Shown piece after piece: positions 27,484 through 38,100 of a stretch of DNA of 64,000 bases. The notes under the pieces are model-generated. The model did no database searches. It saw only the letters and a program-made list of their open reading frames with translations, and had not been told where the DNA came from. The stretch lies in NCBI GenBank assembly GCA_963666825.2, contig OY763044.2, positions 1,612,001 to 1,676,000 of the forward strand, written 5' to 3'. A program made the translations under genes and the position numbers. The stretch comes from Saccharicrinis sp963666825 (GTDB lineage: Bacteria > Bacteroidota > Bacteroidia > Bacteroidales > Marinilabiliaceae). How positions within the stretch are numbered: the first letter of the stretch is position 1; each line of letters starts with the position of its first letter.

Positions 27484-28260
27484 ATGAAAAGATATTTTGT
27501 AATTACAAAAACCTCAGTTGGCAACAAACACATCAACGAACAGGACTTGCTCCCTGCTTCCTGTAAACTGATTACAGGTATTGCAATAAATGCACTGGTT
27601 AAAAAGGAATCAGAATTAGAAGATGTAACACAGGATTTAGCTTTTCCACAAGCTTTAATATCCGATTTGTTACTTACCGATGGTATTACCAACCTGTTCT
27701 ACTCATACCTACGCACAAGGGCAAGCGAAGCGGAAAGCAAAGACTTTTTTGAGACTGATATACTTCCGGCAATCGTTGATGTTTTGAGCAACAACATAAA
27801 ATTTACTTGCCTAGATGCAGAGCAACAAAGCAACCTGAATAACAGCATTGCAGAACTTTTCAATACGCAGTTTGCCGATTATCTCTACAACGAAGTCGGT
27901 TTGTTTGAAAAAGGTCAAACCATTACAAGCCTTGAGTTTGCTGACTTGATAGCACAGGAAACATTAACCTTTGCTTATCTGCATAAATCCGATGTTTTTC
28001 TTCGTCCTGTTAAGGCTTACAAACAGCCTGAACCTTATGAATGTGGCAACATCAGCCTATTAGTAAACGGCAACAGTTTTCTATTGCGTGACTACATGCT
28101 TACTGCCAACAGAAAGGTTAAGCATTTAAGCAAAGAGGTTATCCCATTCCATGAGCCTTTGGAGGTAAACAGCAATATCCATACGGTTTTCAAGAGCAAT
28201 AAGAACAGCGGAGACAATACGCTAACCATTAGAATCTACATTGAATATGAACACGAGTGA
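27484..28260 (+). CDS. Hypothetical virion-block protein, 258 aa
   Basis: Unrecognised. The first 170 residues are helical with acidic faces, and the last 80 (CGNISLLVNGNSFLLRDY to TLTIRIYIEYEHE) are beta-rich and resemble a small sandwich domain. It has no membrane segment or catalytic motif. The reading frame of the next gene overlaps its end by 14 nt, so the two products are probably made in fixed ratio. Its place between the putative shell proteins and the coiled-coil protein suggests a structural role such as vertex or assembly factor. Confidence 0.4.
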   Translation: MKRYFVITKTSVGNKHINEQDLLPASCKLITGIAINALVKKESELEDVTQDLAFPQALISDLLLTDGITNLFYSYLRTRASEAESKDFFETDILPAIVDVLSNNIKFTCLDAEQQSNLNNSIAELFNTQFADYLYNEVGLFEKGQTITSLEFADLIAQETLTFAYLHKSDVFLRPVKAYKQPEPYECGNISLLVNGNSFLLRDYMLTANRKVKHLSKEVIPFHEPLEVNSNIHTVFKSNKNSGDNTLTIRIYIEYEHE

Positions 28261-28597
28261 GTTATTACATACCATCGCAAAAGACCGTGTTTCAGGGATG
28301 CGAACCATCGACAGCTACCAATTAAAACCAACGGTGATAATGGTAACAGGTTCGGACATTTCGCTGGACCTGAAAAACGATATGTGGATTCTGAACACCA
28401 AAGGTCTGCCAAGCTCCATTGATGAAATGGAACTTATAAGCAGCGATAACGTGTTTACCGCTACACCCGAAGAATACGACTTTTTGGATGAGTACCGCTA
28501 CCAGGTATTCACCGATTACATAGACATCAAAACCCAAGCGGAAAACTTTAAGCCTTACCGATTGGAGTTTGTGAAGATTATTCCCCACCGAAATTAA
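28247..28597 (+). CDS. Hypothetical beta-rich protein, 116 aa
   Basis: Starts at ATG 28247, overlapping the preceding gene by 14 nt; TTG 28241 is an in-frame alternative. The sequence contains strands TVIMVTGSDISLDL and PYRLEFVKIIPHRN at its ends and an acidic middle (EEYDFLDEYRY). No family is recognised. Coupled translation with the 258-aa protein suggests that they interact. Confidence 0.45.
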   Translation: MNTSELLHTIAKDRVSGMRTIDSYQLKPTVIMVTGSDISLDLKNDMWILNTKGLPSSIDEMELISSDNVFTATPEEYDFLDEYRYQVFTDYIDIKTQAENFKPYRLEFVKIIPHRN

Positions 28598-28604
28598 TAC
28601 GACT

Positions 28605-29726
28605 ATGTTGGATTACAGAGAGCAAATACAAAGCATATACGAGTTTATAAAGCGTTCAGAGGACGAGCAAAAGTACCCTTACGCTTACGAAATATACCTG
28701 GTTACCGCAGCACAGGAAACGGCACTCACTTCAAGAACCTCCGGAACGGATAAGTTTAATCGAGACATTGAAAGTGCCATTGAAAAAGCAAAGCAGTCTC
28801 ACGGTTCACTCAGGGTTGATGTGTTTGGAGGCAAAAGCCCCAATGCCAGAAGCCTGAACAGTTATACCGTAAATATCAGTAAGCTTTTAAACCCACCCAA
28901 AGAACCAATTGAAAGAGCAGAGATACAAACCATTATCCAGGAGGAAATGAAACAGAGCCAAATCCAAAACAACACCAATGGATTGGGTGAACTGGACTCC
29001 CTGTTAGGATTATTTTCAGGAGATAACCCTGCCGTAAAATCTAAACTTGATGGTCTGTTTGGGGTGTTCAATGCCCTTTCGGGCAATAACAAAGAAGTTG
29101 AGAGAATCAGCTACCAAAAGCAGTTGGATGATTTTAAGTTCGAGACACGCTACAATACTTTGGAAGAAAAGTACGAGCGTTTACGCAATGAAAATGCAGA
29201 ACTACGAGCTGAAAAAGACCGCTATCAAAGCGAAAACAGGGAACTGAAAACCGATAAGACAGACCTTGAAAGCCGTCTTGCAGGGTATGCTCCCAATGAA
29301 GTGATGAAACGAGTTGCCACAGGTGCATTGGTGGGTATCGGTTCACGCTTGCTTACCAACAGTCCGAAAACAGCAGAGCTATTAGGGCTATCAGCCGAAG
29401 AACTCAAAGGAGCTTTGGGAATGCTTGATGATACCGAGGAAGAATCAACGCAGCTCCCTGAAACCAATGTTGAGATTACCGACATCGGTACAGCCAATAC
29501 ACCCGAAGACCGGAAGAAAGCTGAGATTATTAAAAAGCTATCCGATGCTCTTATGACATGGGAACTACAAGATGTAGCCAAGATTGCAAACATCGTTGGC
29601 TTATGCCTTGATAAAGCCGAGCTGATTAATAAAACCCTTCTGTTTCTGAATCAAGCCGTGAATGGCATATCAGAGCCGGAACCGGGGAGCGCAGAGTTTG
29701 ATAACGAAGATTTAGAAAACGATTAA
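28605..29726 (+). CDS. Coiled-coil protein, 373 aa
   Basis: Residues 1-90 form a mixed domain (LDYREQIQSIYEF to LNSYTVNISKLL), residues about 165-225 an uninterrupted charged coiled coil with Glu/Arg/Lys heptads, then a small hydrophobic region (GALVGIGSRLLTN), an acidic linker and a C-terminal helical domain. This layout is usual in scaffolding or assembly chaperone proteins, but nothing specific identifies it. It starts 7 nt after the previous stop and is followed after 11 nt by a 58-aa gene. Confidence 0.4.
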   Translation: MLDYREQIQSIYEFIKRSEDEQKYPYAYEIYLVTAAQETALTSRTSGTDKFNRDIESAIEKAKQSHGSLRVDVFGGKSPNARSLNSYTVNISKLLNPPKEPIERAEIQTIIQEEMKQSQIQNNTNGLGELDSLLGLFSGDNPAVKSKLDGLFGVFNALSGNNKEVERISYQKQLDDFKFETRYNTLEEKYERLRNENAELRAEKDRYQSENRELKTDKTDLESRLAGYAPNEVMKRVATGALVGIGSRLLTNSPKTAELLGLSAEELKGALGMLDDTEEESTQLPETNVEITDIGTANTPEDRKKAEIIKKLSDALMTWELQDVAKIANIVGLCLDKAELINKTLLFLNQAVNGISEPEPGSAEFDNEDLEND

Positions 29727-29737
29727 TACATACAATT

Positions 29738-29914
29738 ATGAGAAAGTTCAAAGTAGGAATCACCATTGAAGCTGATAGTACCGAAGTAGTTCAGCAAGTA
29801 GGAAACCTTTTGCAAAATGCAGTCAATAAGGTTGAGCAGCAGGACATGATTAAGCTTCTGACCAAAGTTGCAAAGAACCCGAAGATTGTAAAGACCGCAT
29901 TACGATACATCTAA
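29738..29914 (+). CDS. Small helical protein, 58 aa
   Basis: The 58 codons begin MRKFKVGITIEADSTEVV and end KTALRYI. After a first strand it is an amphipathic helix with a regular hydrophobic face. It fills the only gap between the 373-aa gene and the annexin-like gene, is on the same strand with tight spacing, and has the composition of its neighbours. Function unknown. Confidence 0.5.
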   Translation: MRKFKVGITIEADSTEVVQQVGNLLQNAVNKVEQQDMIKLLTKVAKNPKIVKTALRYI

Positions 29915-29927
29915 AAACAATAATACC

Positions 29928-30404
29928 GTGCAATTAGATAAAGCAAATAAAGCAGCATTGATTACAACAGGAATCAAATTTGGTGTCCCGGTTGTAGTAG
30001 CCGGAATTGGATTCTTCGCTATCCGAAAAATTATCAAAGGGAAAAAGAATACCGATGGAACATCATCCCGGATAGCTCCATCCATAAAAGATACAGTCAT
30101 TGAAAAGGCTAATCTTACTATCTCCACTTCTGATGCTGCTTTGTTCGCAAATACCTTGTACGGTGCAATGTTGGATTTTGGAACAGACGAGAAAACCATC
30201 TTCAGCACAATGGACAAAATCAACAGTAAGGACGATATGCTACTGGTGATTAAAGCATTTGGAATGAAGCAATACTTATGGGGCGGTCGTGCAGCATTCC
30301 TTGGTCAGGACTATAACCTTATTGGATGGCTAAGAGCTGAACTAAGCGAAAGTGAAATTTCAAAAATCAAACCCAAGTTCGATAGTTGGGGAATCCCTCT
30401 CTAA
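29928..30404 (+). CDS. Membrane-anchored protein with annexin-like repeat motif
   Basis: This 158-aa protein, read from GTG 29928, has a hydrophobic helix at about 8-28 (GIKFGVPVVVAGIGFFAI) followed by Arg/Lys residues, and a C-terminal domain of about 100 residues containing GTDEKTIFSTMDKI and DYNLIGWLRAEL. These match the annexin repeat pattern (G-T-D-E...I...L, then dL...l..EL). Annexin repeats bind phospholipid; here the single copy may instead be a helical fold reused as a virion or membrane protein. The neighbour at 30423 also carries an N-terminal membrane anchor. Confidence 0.55.
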   Translation: MQLDKANKAALITTGIKFGVPVVVAGIGFFAIRKIIKGKKNTDGTSSRIAPSIKDTVIEKANLTISTSDAALFANTLYGAMLDFGTDEKTIFSTMDKINSKDDMLLVIKAFGMKQYLWGGRAAFLGQDYNLIGWLRAELSESEISKIKPKFDSWGIPL

Positions 30405-30422
30405 ACTCTAACAATAAAGCTA

Positions 30423-31027
30423 TGGACAAGAAGAAAAAGATATTATTTATTTCGGGAGGGGTGTTAACCACAGGGGCAATAGTTACCACAATTGTAATGA
30501 TTCGCAGACGAAACAAACGCAAGCGTGGACTATTGCCTCATCGTGGTTCAAACGTTCTAACTACCAACAATAAAGAACTACCCTCAAACTTTCAGAATTG
30601 GAACGGTGGCAATACCTACCTATCCAATGCGCCCAGGGGCATCCGAAACAACAATCCGGGAAACCTGATTTTTACCAATATCAAGTGGAACGGCAAACTG
30701 CCCAAAGAGCAAAACAAAGACAGGCGTTTTGAAATGTTTATTGCTCCGGTTTATGGTGTTCGAGCCATGATTAAAGACCTCAAGCACGATATTGAAAAGG
30801 GCAAGAATACTGTGCCGTTATTGGTCGAAGAATATGCTCCCCGATTTGAAAACAATACAGACCATTACATCCAAACGGTTTGCAAGGATTTAAAGGTCAG
30901 CAAGAGTGCAAAGCTCCTGCCTACAAGAAATACACTTCGCTTATTGGTGCTTTCAATGACAAAGGTTGAGACAGGTGGCAATTACGTCTCCAACCAATTG
31001 TTTGAACAAGCCTATGCAATGATTTAG
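30423..31027 (+). CDS. Virion-type peptidoglycan hydrolase with membrane anchor
   Basis: At 201 aa from ATG 30423, it has a membrane anchor at about 6-25 (ILFISGGVLTTGAIVTTIVM) followed by a basic cluster, and then a lysozyme-like domain from about 65: RGIRNNNPGNLIF, then DRRFEMFIAPVYGVRAM, then EEYAPRFENNTDHYIQTV. This RNNNPGN...YGvRA...yaP..eN.t..Y pattern belongs to muramidase/transglycosylase domains found as phage structural proteins ('structural protein P5' family). It probably opens the cell wall for entry, in contrast to the exit enzyme at 41375. The earlier in-frame start at 30386 overlaps the previous gene and is disfavoured. Confidence 0.75.
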
Positions 31028-31045
31028 CAATTAAAGACTTTAGAT

Positions 31046-33547
31046 ATGGGAACGATAAAAATGTTTAGGGGAACAACCCCACCGTTATTGAAAAAAGGCG
31101 AATGGGCTTCGGATGGCCAGTACGCTTATTTGGGTATGGAACACGAACAATACAAGGTGTTTCAGGGCGTGTTTGACATGAGTAAAGACCAGCAGATAAC
31201 AGGTTTTGAATACGATGTTGAACGCAAAGCGATTATTATTCCGTCAGGAACTCCATTTTCAAAGCTTCAAAGGCTGTTTGATTCCCTGCCCAAAGCATTG
31301 AAGTACCATACCAACAAAAGTGCAAGTATCAGTATCATGTTCGAGGATGGTACTTACATCAATGATTTGGGAACGTTCCTGGTCCTTCGTGATTTCTCTT
31401 ATCAAATCAACATCTGCTCATTGAGCAATAAGGTGGATGGCGTGGTTGGAACATACGTTAAGCCTGTAATTTTCCAAAGTGACAAGGCTATTGAAATTTA
31501 CAATAGTGCTATCAATTTTGCAGACATACGCTTTGAATATACTGATGCCGGAAGCGGTGCAATAGCTTTTTTGAACAGTACCACCAACATTGACGATTGC
31601 TGTTTCGAGGCAAAGGTCAATCAGTCGTGTGTATTTGACAGGGGCTACAATAAGATTGTGTTTTCTGATACCTATTTCAAGATGAACAGAGATATTCAGG
31701 ACACGATACTGGACAGGGCTTCGGTTGGTTCATTCATCAATATAGCACGTTCAAAATCCGCTCCGGAATACAGACCAAAAACCATTGTTCAGCAAATTAG
31801 TGGCGGGTTGATAATCGCCGGGAATGTGGAAGACTTGCTCATTTCAGAAAAAAGTCCTGTGTACATGCCTAACGGTGGTATCGAGGTACATGGTGGATTC
31901 GTAACCGACCCTGACGGAAATATCAATATTGCCATTCCAACAAAGCTTTCGCAGTTGGAAAACGATATGAACCTGACTTCCAATTTTGAAGAACTGCAAA
32001 ACAAACCAACAACCATTAGTGCAGAACAAGCAACGGCAATTGAGAACAACAACAAAAAGAGCAGCTATCCACAAGCAGATGCAGAAAAGCTCGCAGGGAT
32101 TGAGGAAGGTGCTACTGCCGGAGCAGATTGGAATACCAATATTCAGAATAAGCCGACTACCATATCGGTAGAACAGGCAGCAGCTATCGAGGCAAATACG
32201 CAAAAGCGTTCCTATCCCGAAACGGATGAAAACAAGCTGGCAGGGATTGAAGTAAACGCCACATTTGGAGCTGATTGGGACACGAATGTACAAAACAAAC
32301 CTGTAACCATCTCTCCACAACAAGCAGCCGATATTGAAGCCAATAATGCTAAACGCAGTTATCCGCAAGCCGATGAAGATAAGCTTTCGGGCATAGAAGA
32401 AAATGCAACTGCCGGAGCTGATTGGGAAACAAATATTGCCAATAAGCCAACCACCATTTCAGAGGAACAAGCGACTGCAATTGAAGCAAACACAGCCAAA
32501 CGTTCTTATCCCGAAGCGGATGAAACCAAGCTTGGAGGAATTGAAGAAGGTGCTACTGTTGGAGCTGATTGGAATACCAATATTCAGAATAAACCTGTAA
32601 CCATTTCGGCAGAACAGGCAGCTGCTATTGAGGCAAATACCGAAAAACGCAGCTACCCACAAGCCGATGAAGATAAGCTTTCAGGCATAGAAGAAAATGC
32701 AACTGCCGGAGCTGATTGGGAAACGAATATTGCCAATAAACCAACCACTATTTCAGAGGAACAAGCTACCGCTATCGAAACGAACTCGGCAAAACGTTCT
32801 TATCCCGAAGCGGATGAAACCAAACTTGGAGGAATCGAAGAAGGTGCTACTGTTGGAGCGGATTGGGAAACCAATATTCAGAATAAACCTGTTACCATTT
32901 CGGCAGAACAGGCAGCAGCCATTGAAACCAATGCCCAAAAAAGAAGCTACCCACAAGCTGACCAGGACAAACTTTCGGGTATTGAAGAAAACGCCACAGC
33001 CGGAGCGGATTGGGAAACGAATATTGCCAATAAACCTACTACCATTACAGAGGAACAAACTACCGCTATCGAAGCGAACTCAGCAAAACGCTCTTATCCC
33101 GAAGCGGATGAAACCAAGCTTGGAGGAATAGAAGAAGGTGCTACTGTTGGAGCAGACTGGAATACCAATATTCAAAATAAACCAACAACAATATCGGCAG
33201 AACAGGCAGCAGCCATTGAAGCCAATAATGCTAAACGTTCATACCCCGAAGCCGATGAAAATAAACTTAGTGGTATTGAAGAAAATGCCACCGTTGGAGC
33301 AGATTGGGATGTCAACTTGCAGAACATTCCTGACTTCCTGAAAAAGTTCTTACAGGTGTATGCTGATTCCGGCATTTTCTCAGGAGAAGATTGGGAAGCA
33401 AAGCTGGCTGAGATACTGAACTTCCAAATCAACTTCATGAAAAACTTCGTGGATGCCGATGTGGATAGCCTTTCGGTAGATGTTGCAGGAAACAACCTAA
33501 AGCTCACTTTCAAAGACGAAACAGACAAAACCATTACACTACAATAA
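31046..33547 (+). CDS. Fibre/spike protein with nine 49-aa repeats
   Basis: This 833-aa protein has an N-terminal domain (1-60) that probably attaches to the virion, a beta-rich middle (about 80-300, with VFDRGYNKIVFSD), nine 49-residue repeats (319-759) and a C-terminal head of about 74 residues. Each repeat contains AIEANT, KRSYP.AD, KL.GIEE.AT and GADW, the KLxGIExxA motif widespread in phage tail and head fibres. It most likely forms a trimeric fibre for receptor binding. A homologous protein with a different C-terminal head starts to appear at the window's right end. Confidence 0.8.
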   Translation: MGTIKMFRGTTPPLLKKGEWASDGQYAYLGMEHEQYKVFQGVFDMSKDQQITGFEYDVERKAIIIPSGTPFSKLQRLFDSLPKALKYHTNKSASISIMFEDGTYINDLGTFLVLRDFSYQINICSLSNKVDGVVGTYVKPVIFQSDKAIEIYNSAINFADIRFEYTDAGSGAIAFLNSTTNIDDCCFEAKVNQSCVFDRGYNKIVFSDTYFKMNRDIQDTILDRASVGSFINIARSKSAPEYRPKTIVQQISGGLIIAGNVEDLLISEKSPVYMPNGGIEVHGGFVTDPDGNINIAIPTKLSQLENDMNLTSNFEELQNKPTTISAEQATAIENNNKKSSYPQADAEKLAGIEEGATAGADWNTNIQNKPTTISVEQAAAIEANTQKRSYPETDENKLAGIEVNATFGADWDTNVQNKPVTISPQQAADIEANNAKRSYPQADEDKLSGIEENATAGADWETNIANKPTTISEEQATAIEANTAKRSYPEADETKLGGIEEGATVGADWNTNIQNKPVTISAEQAAAIEANTEKRSYPQADEDKLSGIEENATAGADWETNIANKPTTISEEQATAIETNSAKRSYPEADETKLGGIEEGATVGADWETNIQNKPVTISAEQAAAIETNAQKRSYPQADQDKLSGIEENATAGADWETNIANKPTTITEEQTTAIEANSAKRSYPEADETKLGGIEEGATVGADWNTNIQNKPTTISAEQAAAIEANNAKRSYPEADENKLSGIEENATVGADWDVNLQNIPDFLKKFLQVYADSGIFSGEDWEAKLAEILNFQINFMKNFVDADVDSLSVDVAGNNLKLTFKDETDKTITLQ
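32000..33322 (+). repeat. Nine tandem 147-bp coding repeats in the fibre gene
   Basis: The repeat unit is exactly 49 codons with no indels between units. Units 3, 5 and 7 resemble each other (SGIEENATAGADWETNIA) and units 4, 6 and 8 resemble each other (GGIEEGATVGADW), giving a 294-bp higher-order repeat present three times. This indicates recent expansion by unequal crossover. Confidence 0.9.
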
Positions 33548-33549
33548 TT

Positions 33550-34050
33550 ATGAAAGCATTAGTAATAGCAAGCCTTTTCACGGCATTTATAGCGTTGGTA
33601 GTTTATCTAACCTCAATCATAGCGGTTCATGGCATCCGCAAATCAATTTCCGATAGCAATTACTTTCTACGCAAACCCTACAAGCTTGTATTTGAGATAG
33701 TGATGTGGGTTTGTGGACTGTCCATCATCATAACAGGTCTTTTTATTAAAGAATCTGCCGATTGGTGGATTGTCGGAGGCGGTATCGGAATCTTTTTAGT
33801 CGGTGTATTCTCCGACTTTAAACGAAACCTGTTTATCCGTATTGCTCACTATGTATCTGCAATTGGCGGTTTTGCGCTCCTTGGATTAAGCTATTATTTC
33901 AGTTTCGGTAATATTGAATACACCATTATCATCGCTATTTCGGCTTTGATTGCAACAGGCTTTGCCGATAAGCGAATCTGGTGTTTGGAGCTGACAATGG
34001 CAGCAGAGATATTCATAGGTCTTTTTTATTTGGCTCACACAATCATGTAA
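33550..34050 (+). CDS. Multi-pass membrane protein, 166 aa
   Basis: Five to six hydrophobic segments (about 4-25, 46-64, 70-88, 98-117, 122-142, 147-165) separated by short basic loops. The motif FLVGVFSDFKRNL and the segment KRIWCLELTM are conserved with the equal-length homologue at 63307. It has no holin family signature that I recognise. It lies 2 nt after the fibre gene and about 14 nt before the methyltransferase start, in both elements. Possible roles are membrane-associated assembly or superinfection exclusion. Confidence 0.6.
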   Translation: MKALVIASLFTAFIALVVYLTSIIAVHGIRKSISDSNYFLRKPYKLVFEIVMWVCGLSIIITGLFIKESADWWIVGGGIGIFLVGVFSDFKRNLFIRIAHYVSAIGGFALLGLSYYFSFGNIEYTIIIAISALIATGFADKRIWCLELTMAAEIFIGLFYLAHTIM

Positions 34051-34064
34051 GTTCTGGTTTGTTC

Positions 34065-35195
34065 ATGGATAAAAAGGGCTACATATCAAGGATTCGTGAG
34101 GATTTAAAAGGCGAACGTAAGCACTCTAAAACCACTATTGAAAGCATTGCCAAAAGCTTCGGTATCGCCAATAAGAACTTGGTTAAAGAATTTACCGAAC
34201 TGGCAATAATCCTTAAAGCAAGAGAGATAGCACACGACAGTTCGTTAACCACTTACGAAAAGTACCTTGATATTGTAGCCCTGTATCAATCACAGGTTAA
34301 CCTCTCCATGCGAACAAGCATGAGCGTATTGATGCAGCAATATTCCACTCCGGCACCCATTTCGTTCCTGGCATCAAGTTATGTTTTAAAACCGGGTAGT
34401 TTATCAGGCTACAAGGCTTTTAAGAACATCGTAAAAGGAAGCACAAAGGGTAAAATTGTCGGCAATGCTCACCTTACTAATGACAAAACCGACTTTCCAA
34501 AGTATTTAGAGCCATCGGCAGGGAACGGACTTTTAACCATTGCTTTGCCTTATCACTACACCCATGTTAACGAGCTGGACGATGTAAGGCTTGCCAACCT
34601 GAAAGAACAACCCTTTGCAAAGGTCAGCTCTTGGGATGCGTTAAAACCTCCGGCAGCTTATGACAGAACTTTTGATGGTATAGTTACAAATCCGCCTTTC
34701 GGTTCACTTTCTCAACCAGAACTTTTCGGAAAATTCAAAATCAAGCGATTGGAACATGCAATGGCATTAAACGCTTTGCGTTGCATGAAGGATAATGGTA
34801 AAGCTGCCATTATCATTGGTGGTCATACCACTTGGGACGAACATGGTCGGGTTACCGCAGGAACTAACCGTATTTTCCTGAATTACCTGTACCACTTTTA
34901 CAACGTTGAAGATATTATCCCGATTAACGGCAAAAAGCTTTACTCCAGACAAGGAACTTCAATCAATACACGATTGATTCTGATTGATGGAGTAAAAGCA
35001 GTTCCCGATGGAGCAGCTCCACTCAAAAATAAACTGCACAGCACCGTTGTAAATACCCATGAAGAACTTTGGGATAGGGTTCAACTTCAACCATCTTCTG
35101 AAACTCTTACGAAAATCAACCAGAACATTGCCAGGTTGAGAGCAAAAGCAATTCTCATAAAACAGAAGCAGTATGAAACAAACAATATCATTTAG
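34065..35195 (+). CDS. N6-adenine DNA methyltransferase (DarB-type half)
   Basis: At 376 aa from ATG 34065, an earlier in-frame start inside the membrane-protein gene is rejected because the homologue at 63300 also starts MDKxGYISRI. SAM-binding motif I is LEPSAGNG (148-155) and catalytic motif IV is NPPFG (209-213), preceded by an N-terminal helical domain. Its stop overlaps the strawberry-notch helicase gene by 23 nt. In phage P1 DarB a methyltransferase and a helicase of this kind are one polypeptide that protects the injected genome from type I restriction. The same pairing here suggests antirestriction. Confidence 0.75.
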   Translation: MDKKGYISRIREDLKGERKHSKTTIESIAKSFGIANKNLVKEFTELAIILKAREIAHDSSLTTYEKYLDIVALYQSQVNLSMRTSMSVLMQQYSTPAPISFLASSYVLKPGSLSGYKAFKNIVKGSTKGKIVGNAHLTNDKTDFPKYLEPSAGNGLLTIALPYHYTHVNELDDVRLANLKEQPFAKVSSWDALKPPAAYDRTFDGIVTNPPFGSLSQPELFGKFKIKRLEHAMALNALRCMKDNGKAAIIIGGHTTWDEHGRVTAGTNRIFLNYLYHFYNVEDIIPINGKKLYSRQGTSINTRLILIDGVKAVPDGAAPLKNKLHSTVVNTHEELWDRVQLQPSSETLTKINQNIARLRAKAILIKQKQYETNNII

Positions 35196-38100
35196 CAAGA
35201 ACAGCATTACCATAAAGTTTGGTAGCGTTCCTCCAAAACATATATCGGCAAGGCTTATTGAATTGGGTTTTAAAACCACCACCAACAAAAGCTTTGTCCG
35301 CACCAAAAAGCTGGCTCAAAACGAGCATGAGTATTTACAAGGAATGTTCGGTCATAAAGGGCTTGGAATGGCTTATATCCCCACAGCCGAAAAAGGTTTT
35401 ATCCTGGATACAACTGTTCCCGATTCAATGGGGCATGAAATGCACATCGCAATACGGAAAGTAAAGAAAAGTATCGGGATGCCTTTGTTTGACTACGTTG
35501 CCGAGAAACTCGATTACAACAATGACGAGCTTGTTAAGTCGCTTTCATGTGAACAGATTGATGCAGTATCGTTAGCCATTTACAATATTGAAAAGCGTGG
35601 CCAGGGAATTATTGTTGGAGACCAAACAGGAATTGGTAAAGGAAGGACGGCAGCAGCTTTAATCCGCTACGGTGTCAAAAGTGGTCTGCAACCTGTATTC
35701 TTATCGGAGAAGCCTAACCTGTTTACTGACCTGTATCGGGATTTATCTGACATAGGTAGTTCCGCCCTGGTTCCTTTCATTGTGAATACCAAAGAGAGCA
35801 AAACCAATGTGAAGGACAAAAGCGGTGAAGTTATTTATACAGCTCCAGAAAAACCAACACAAGAAAGGATTATAAAGAGCAAGCAAGTTCCCAACAACTA
35901 CAACTTTGTTTGTGCCACCTATTCGCAGTTCAATCAGCCGAAAAAGCCAGCCAAACAAACGTTTTTAAATGCTGCAAGTAGCGGTAATATCATCATCATG
36001 GATGAAGCTCACAATGCTTCGGGTAATTCCAACACAGGTGAGTTTATGCAAGATGTATTAAGGCAAACCAAAGGCGTTTGTTTCCTGTCAGCCACATTTG
36101 CAAAACGACCTGATAACATGCCTATTTACGCTCAGAAAACATCAATGAGCGATGCTAATATGAGCAAAGAGGATTTGGTGGAAGCTATTACTAAAGGCGG
36201 TGTTGCTTTACAAGAAGTGTTAGCAGCCCAATTGGTTTCAGAGGGGCAAATGATTAGGCGTGAACGCTCTTTTGAAGGTGTGGAAGTCAACTACATCGAG
36301 TTGAAAGAAAAAGCCAAAGAACAAGCCGAAACTGCCGACAAGATTACCTCAATCATTCGGGATATAATTGGCTTCCAAGAGAAGTACATTAACAAACAGG
36401 TTGATGAGCTTGATAAGATTGCAGCAGCCGAAAGTAAAGAGGTTGAAACACGCAAAGGAACTGAGAAAGCCGGGGTTGATAATATTCCATATTTCTCAAA
36501 GGTATTCAATGTAATCAATCAATTGCTCTTTAGTCTGAATGCCTCTGATGTTGCCGACCATGCCATTAACAGGCTAAAAGAAGGTAAGAAACCTATCATT
36601 GCTTTTGCCTCCACAATGGGAAGCTTTTTAGAGGGAATGGCAAAACCCGATGATGTGATTAACGGTGATTTCTCAACCGTGTTGGAAAAGGGATTGGATT
36701 CAGTTCTTCGCTACACAGAAAAGGATATTGATGGAGAATCACAGGGTAAGCAATTCAATATTGCCGACTTATCGGAAGATGCTCAATTGGCATACCACGA
36801 TATTATCAGGAGAATCGAACAGGCATCCACAGGAATTACTATCAGTCCGCTTGATTTGATAATCCAAAAAATAAAAGAAGCCGGCTATTCGGTTGGCGAA
36901 GTTACAGGGCGAAAGCTTTGTGTTCAGTACAATTCTACTAAAGCAAAGAATACAACCGCCTTGGTGATGAGCCGAAAAAAGGAAAACACAGCCGACTTGT
37001 TCCGTCAATTCAACGACAATGAAATTGATTGTTTGCTGATTAACCAAAGTGGTTCAACAGGAGCTTCGGCTCACGCCATCGTTACCGATAAAGTGCCAGC
37101 AGAAAAGGTTAAGCAGCGTGTGATGGTGATACTCCAACCAGAACTGAACATCAATACAGAAATTCAAAAGCGTGGGCGTATCAATCGCACAGGGCAGATA
37201 ATGAAACCGATTTACGATTATATTATCTCATCCATCCCTGCACAAAAGCGGTTTATGATGATGCTTAAAAAGAAGCTGAAATCATTGGATGCCAACACCA
37301 CCTCAAACCAGAAAAGCAGTAAATCACAATTGGAATCCGATGACTTTTTGAATAAGTACGGTGACAAAGTGGTTCGCCAATACATGTTGGAAAACGAGGA
37401 ACTAAACAAAGCCCTGGATAACCCACTCAAATTTGAGGGTAAAGAAAGCGATGAAACACCATCAGAAGGTGATGCTTCAAAAGTAACAGGGCGTGTGGCT
37501 GTTCTATCAGTTAAGGAACAAGAGAAATTCTATCAGGAAGTAATTGAGCGATATAACGATTACATCGAATACCTCAAGCAAGCTGATGAGTACGACCTTG
37601 AAGTGGAAGTCCTGAACCTGAAAGCGGAATCACTTGAAAAGCGTGTTGTGATTGCCGGGAAAGGTGGACGTTCTGTATTTGGTAACGATACTTTTTTGGA
37701 AAAATGCGAATGTAACGTACTTAAAAAGCCGTATGGTAAGCCTGAACTTGAAAAACTGATTCAAAAACAACTAAGCAACAAACACCCTGACAGTATTTCT
37801 GAAGAAATAGTTTTGGCTCACGAGAAATTTGTCCAAAATAAGTTATCTGACGATTTAAAGGCGTTGGAAGAAAAATACAAAGAGCTTTTTAATGGTATTA
37901 CCGATGAGAAAGGCTATCAGAAAATTCCTGTATATGACAAAGCAGCCCAAAGAGATTATGTCGCTGAAAGAACCGAAGAAATTCAGGAAGGAAAACAAGC
38001 TGAGATTACCAAGACCAAAACTCAAAGCGAGAACCGCAAACGCTACCTGAACAACTTTTTCAAGTTCTTCAAAGTCGGTCATGGTTATTTTTATCCAGCA

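Noticed and set aside
31844..32368. Open frame of 174 aa on the - strand in the fibre gene, with others nearby on both strands
   Set aside because: They lie within the 147-bp repeats, where codon bias of the fibre keeps other frames open; the proteins are Cys-rich and repetitive.
32000..33322. Regular repeats resembling a CRISPR array
   Set aside because: The unit is 147 bp, fully coding, in frame and without unique spacers; it is a protein repeat.
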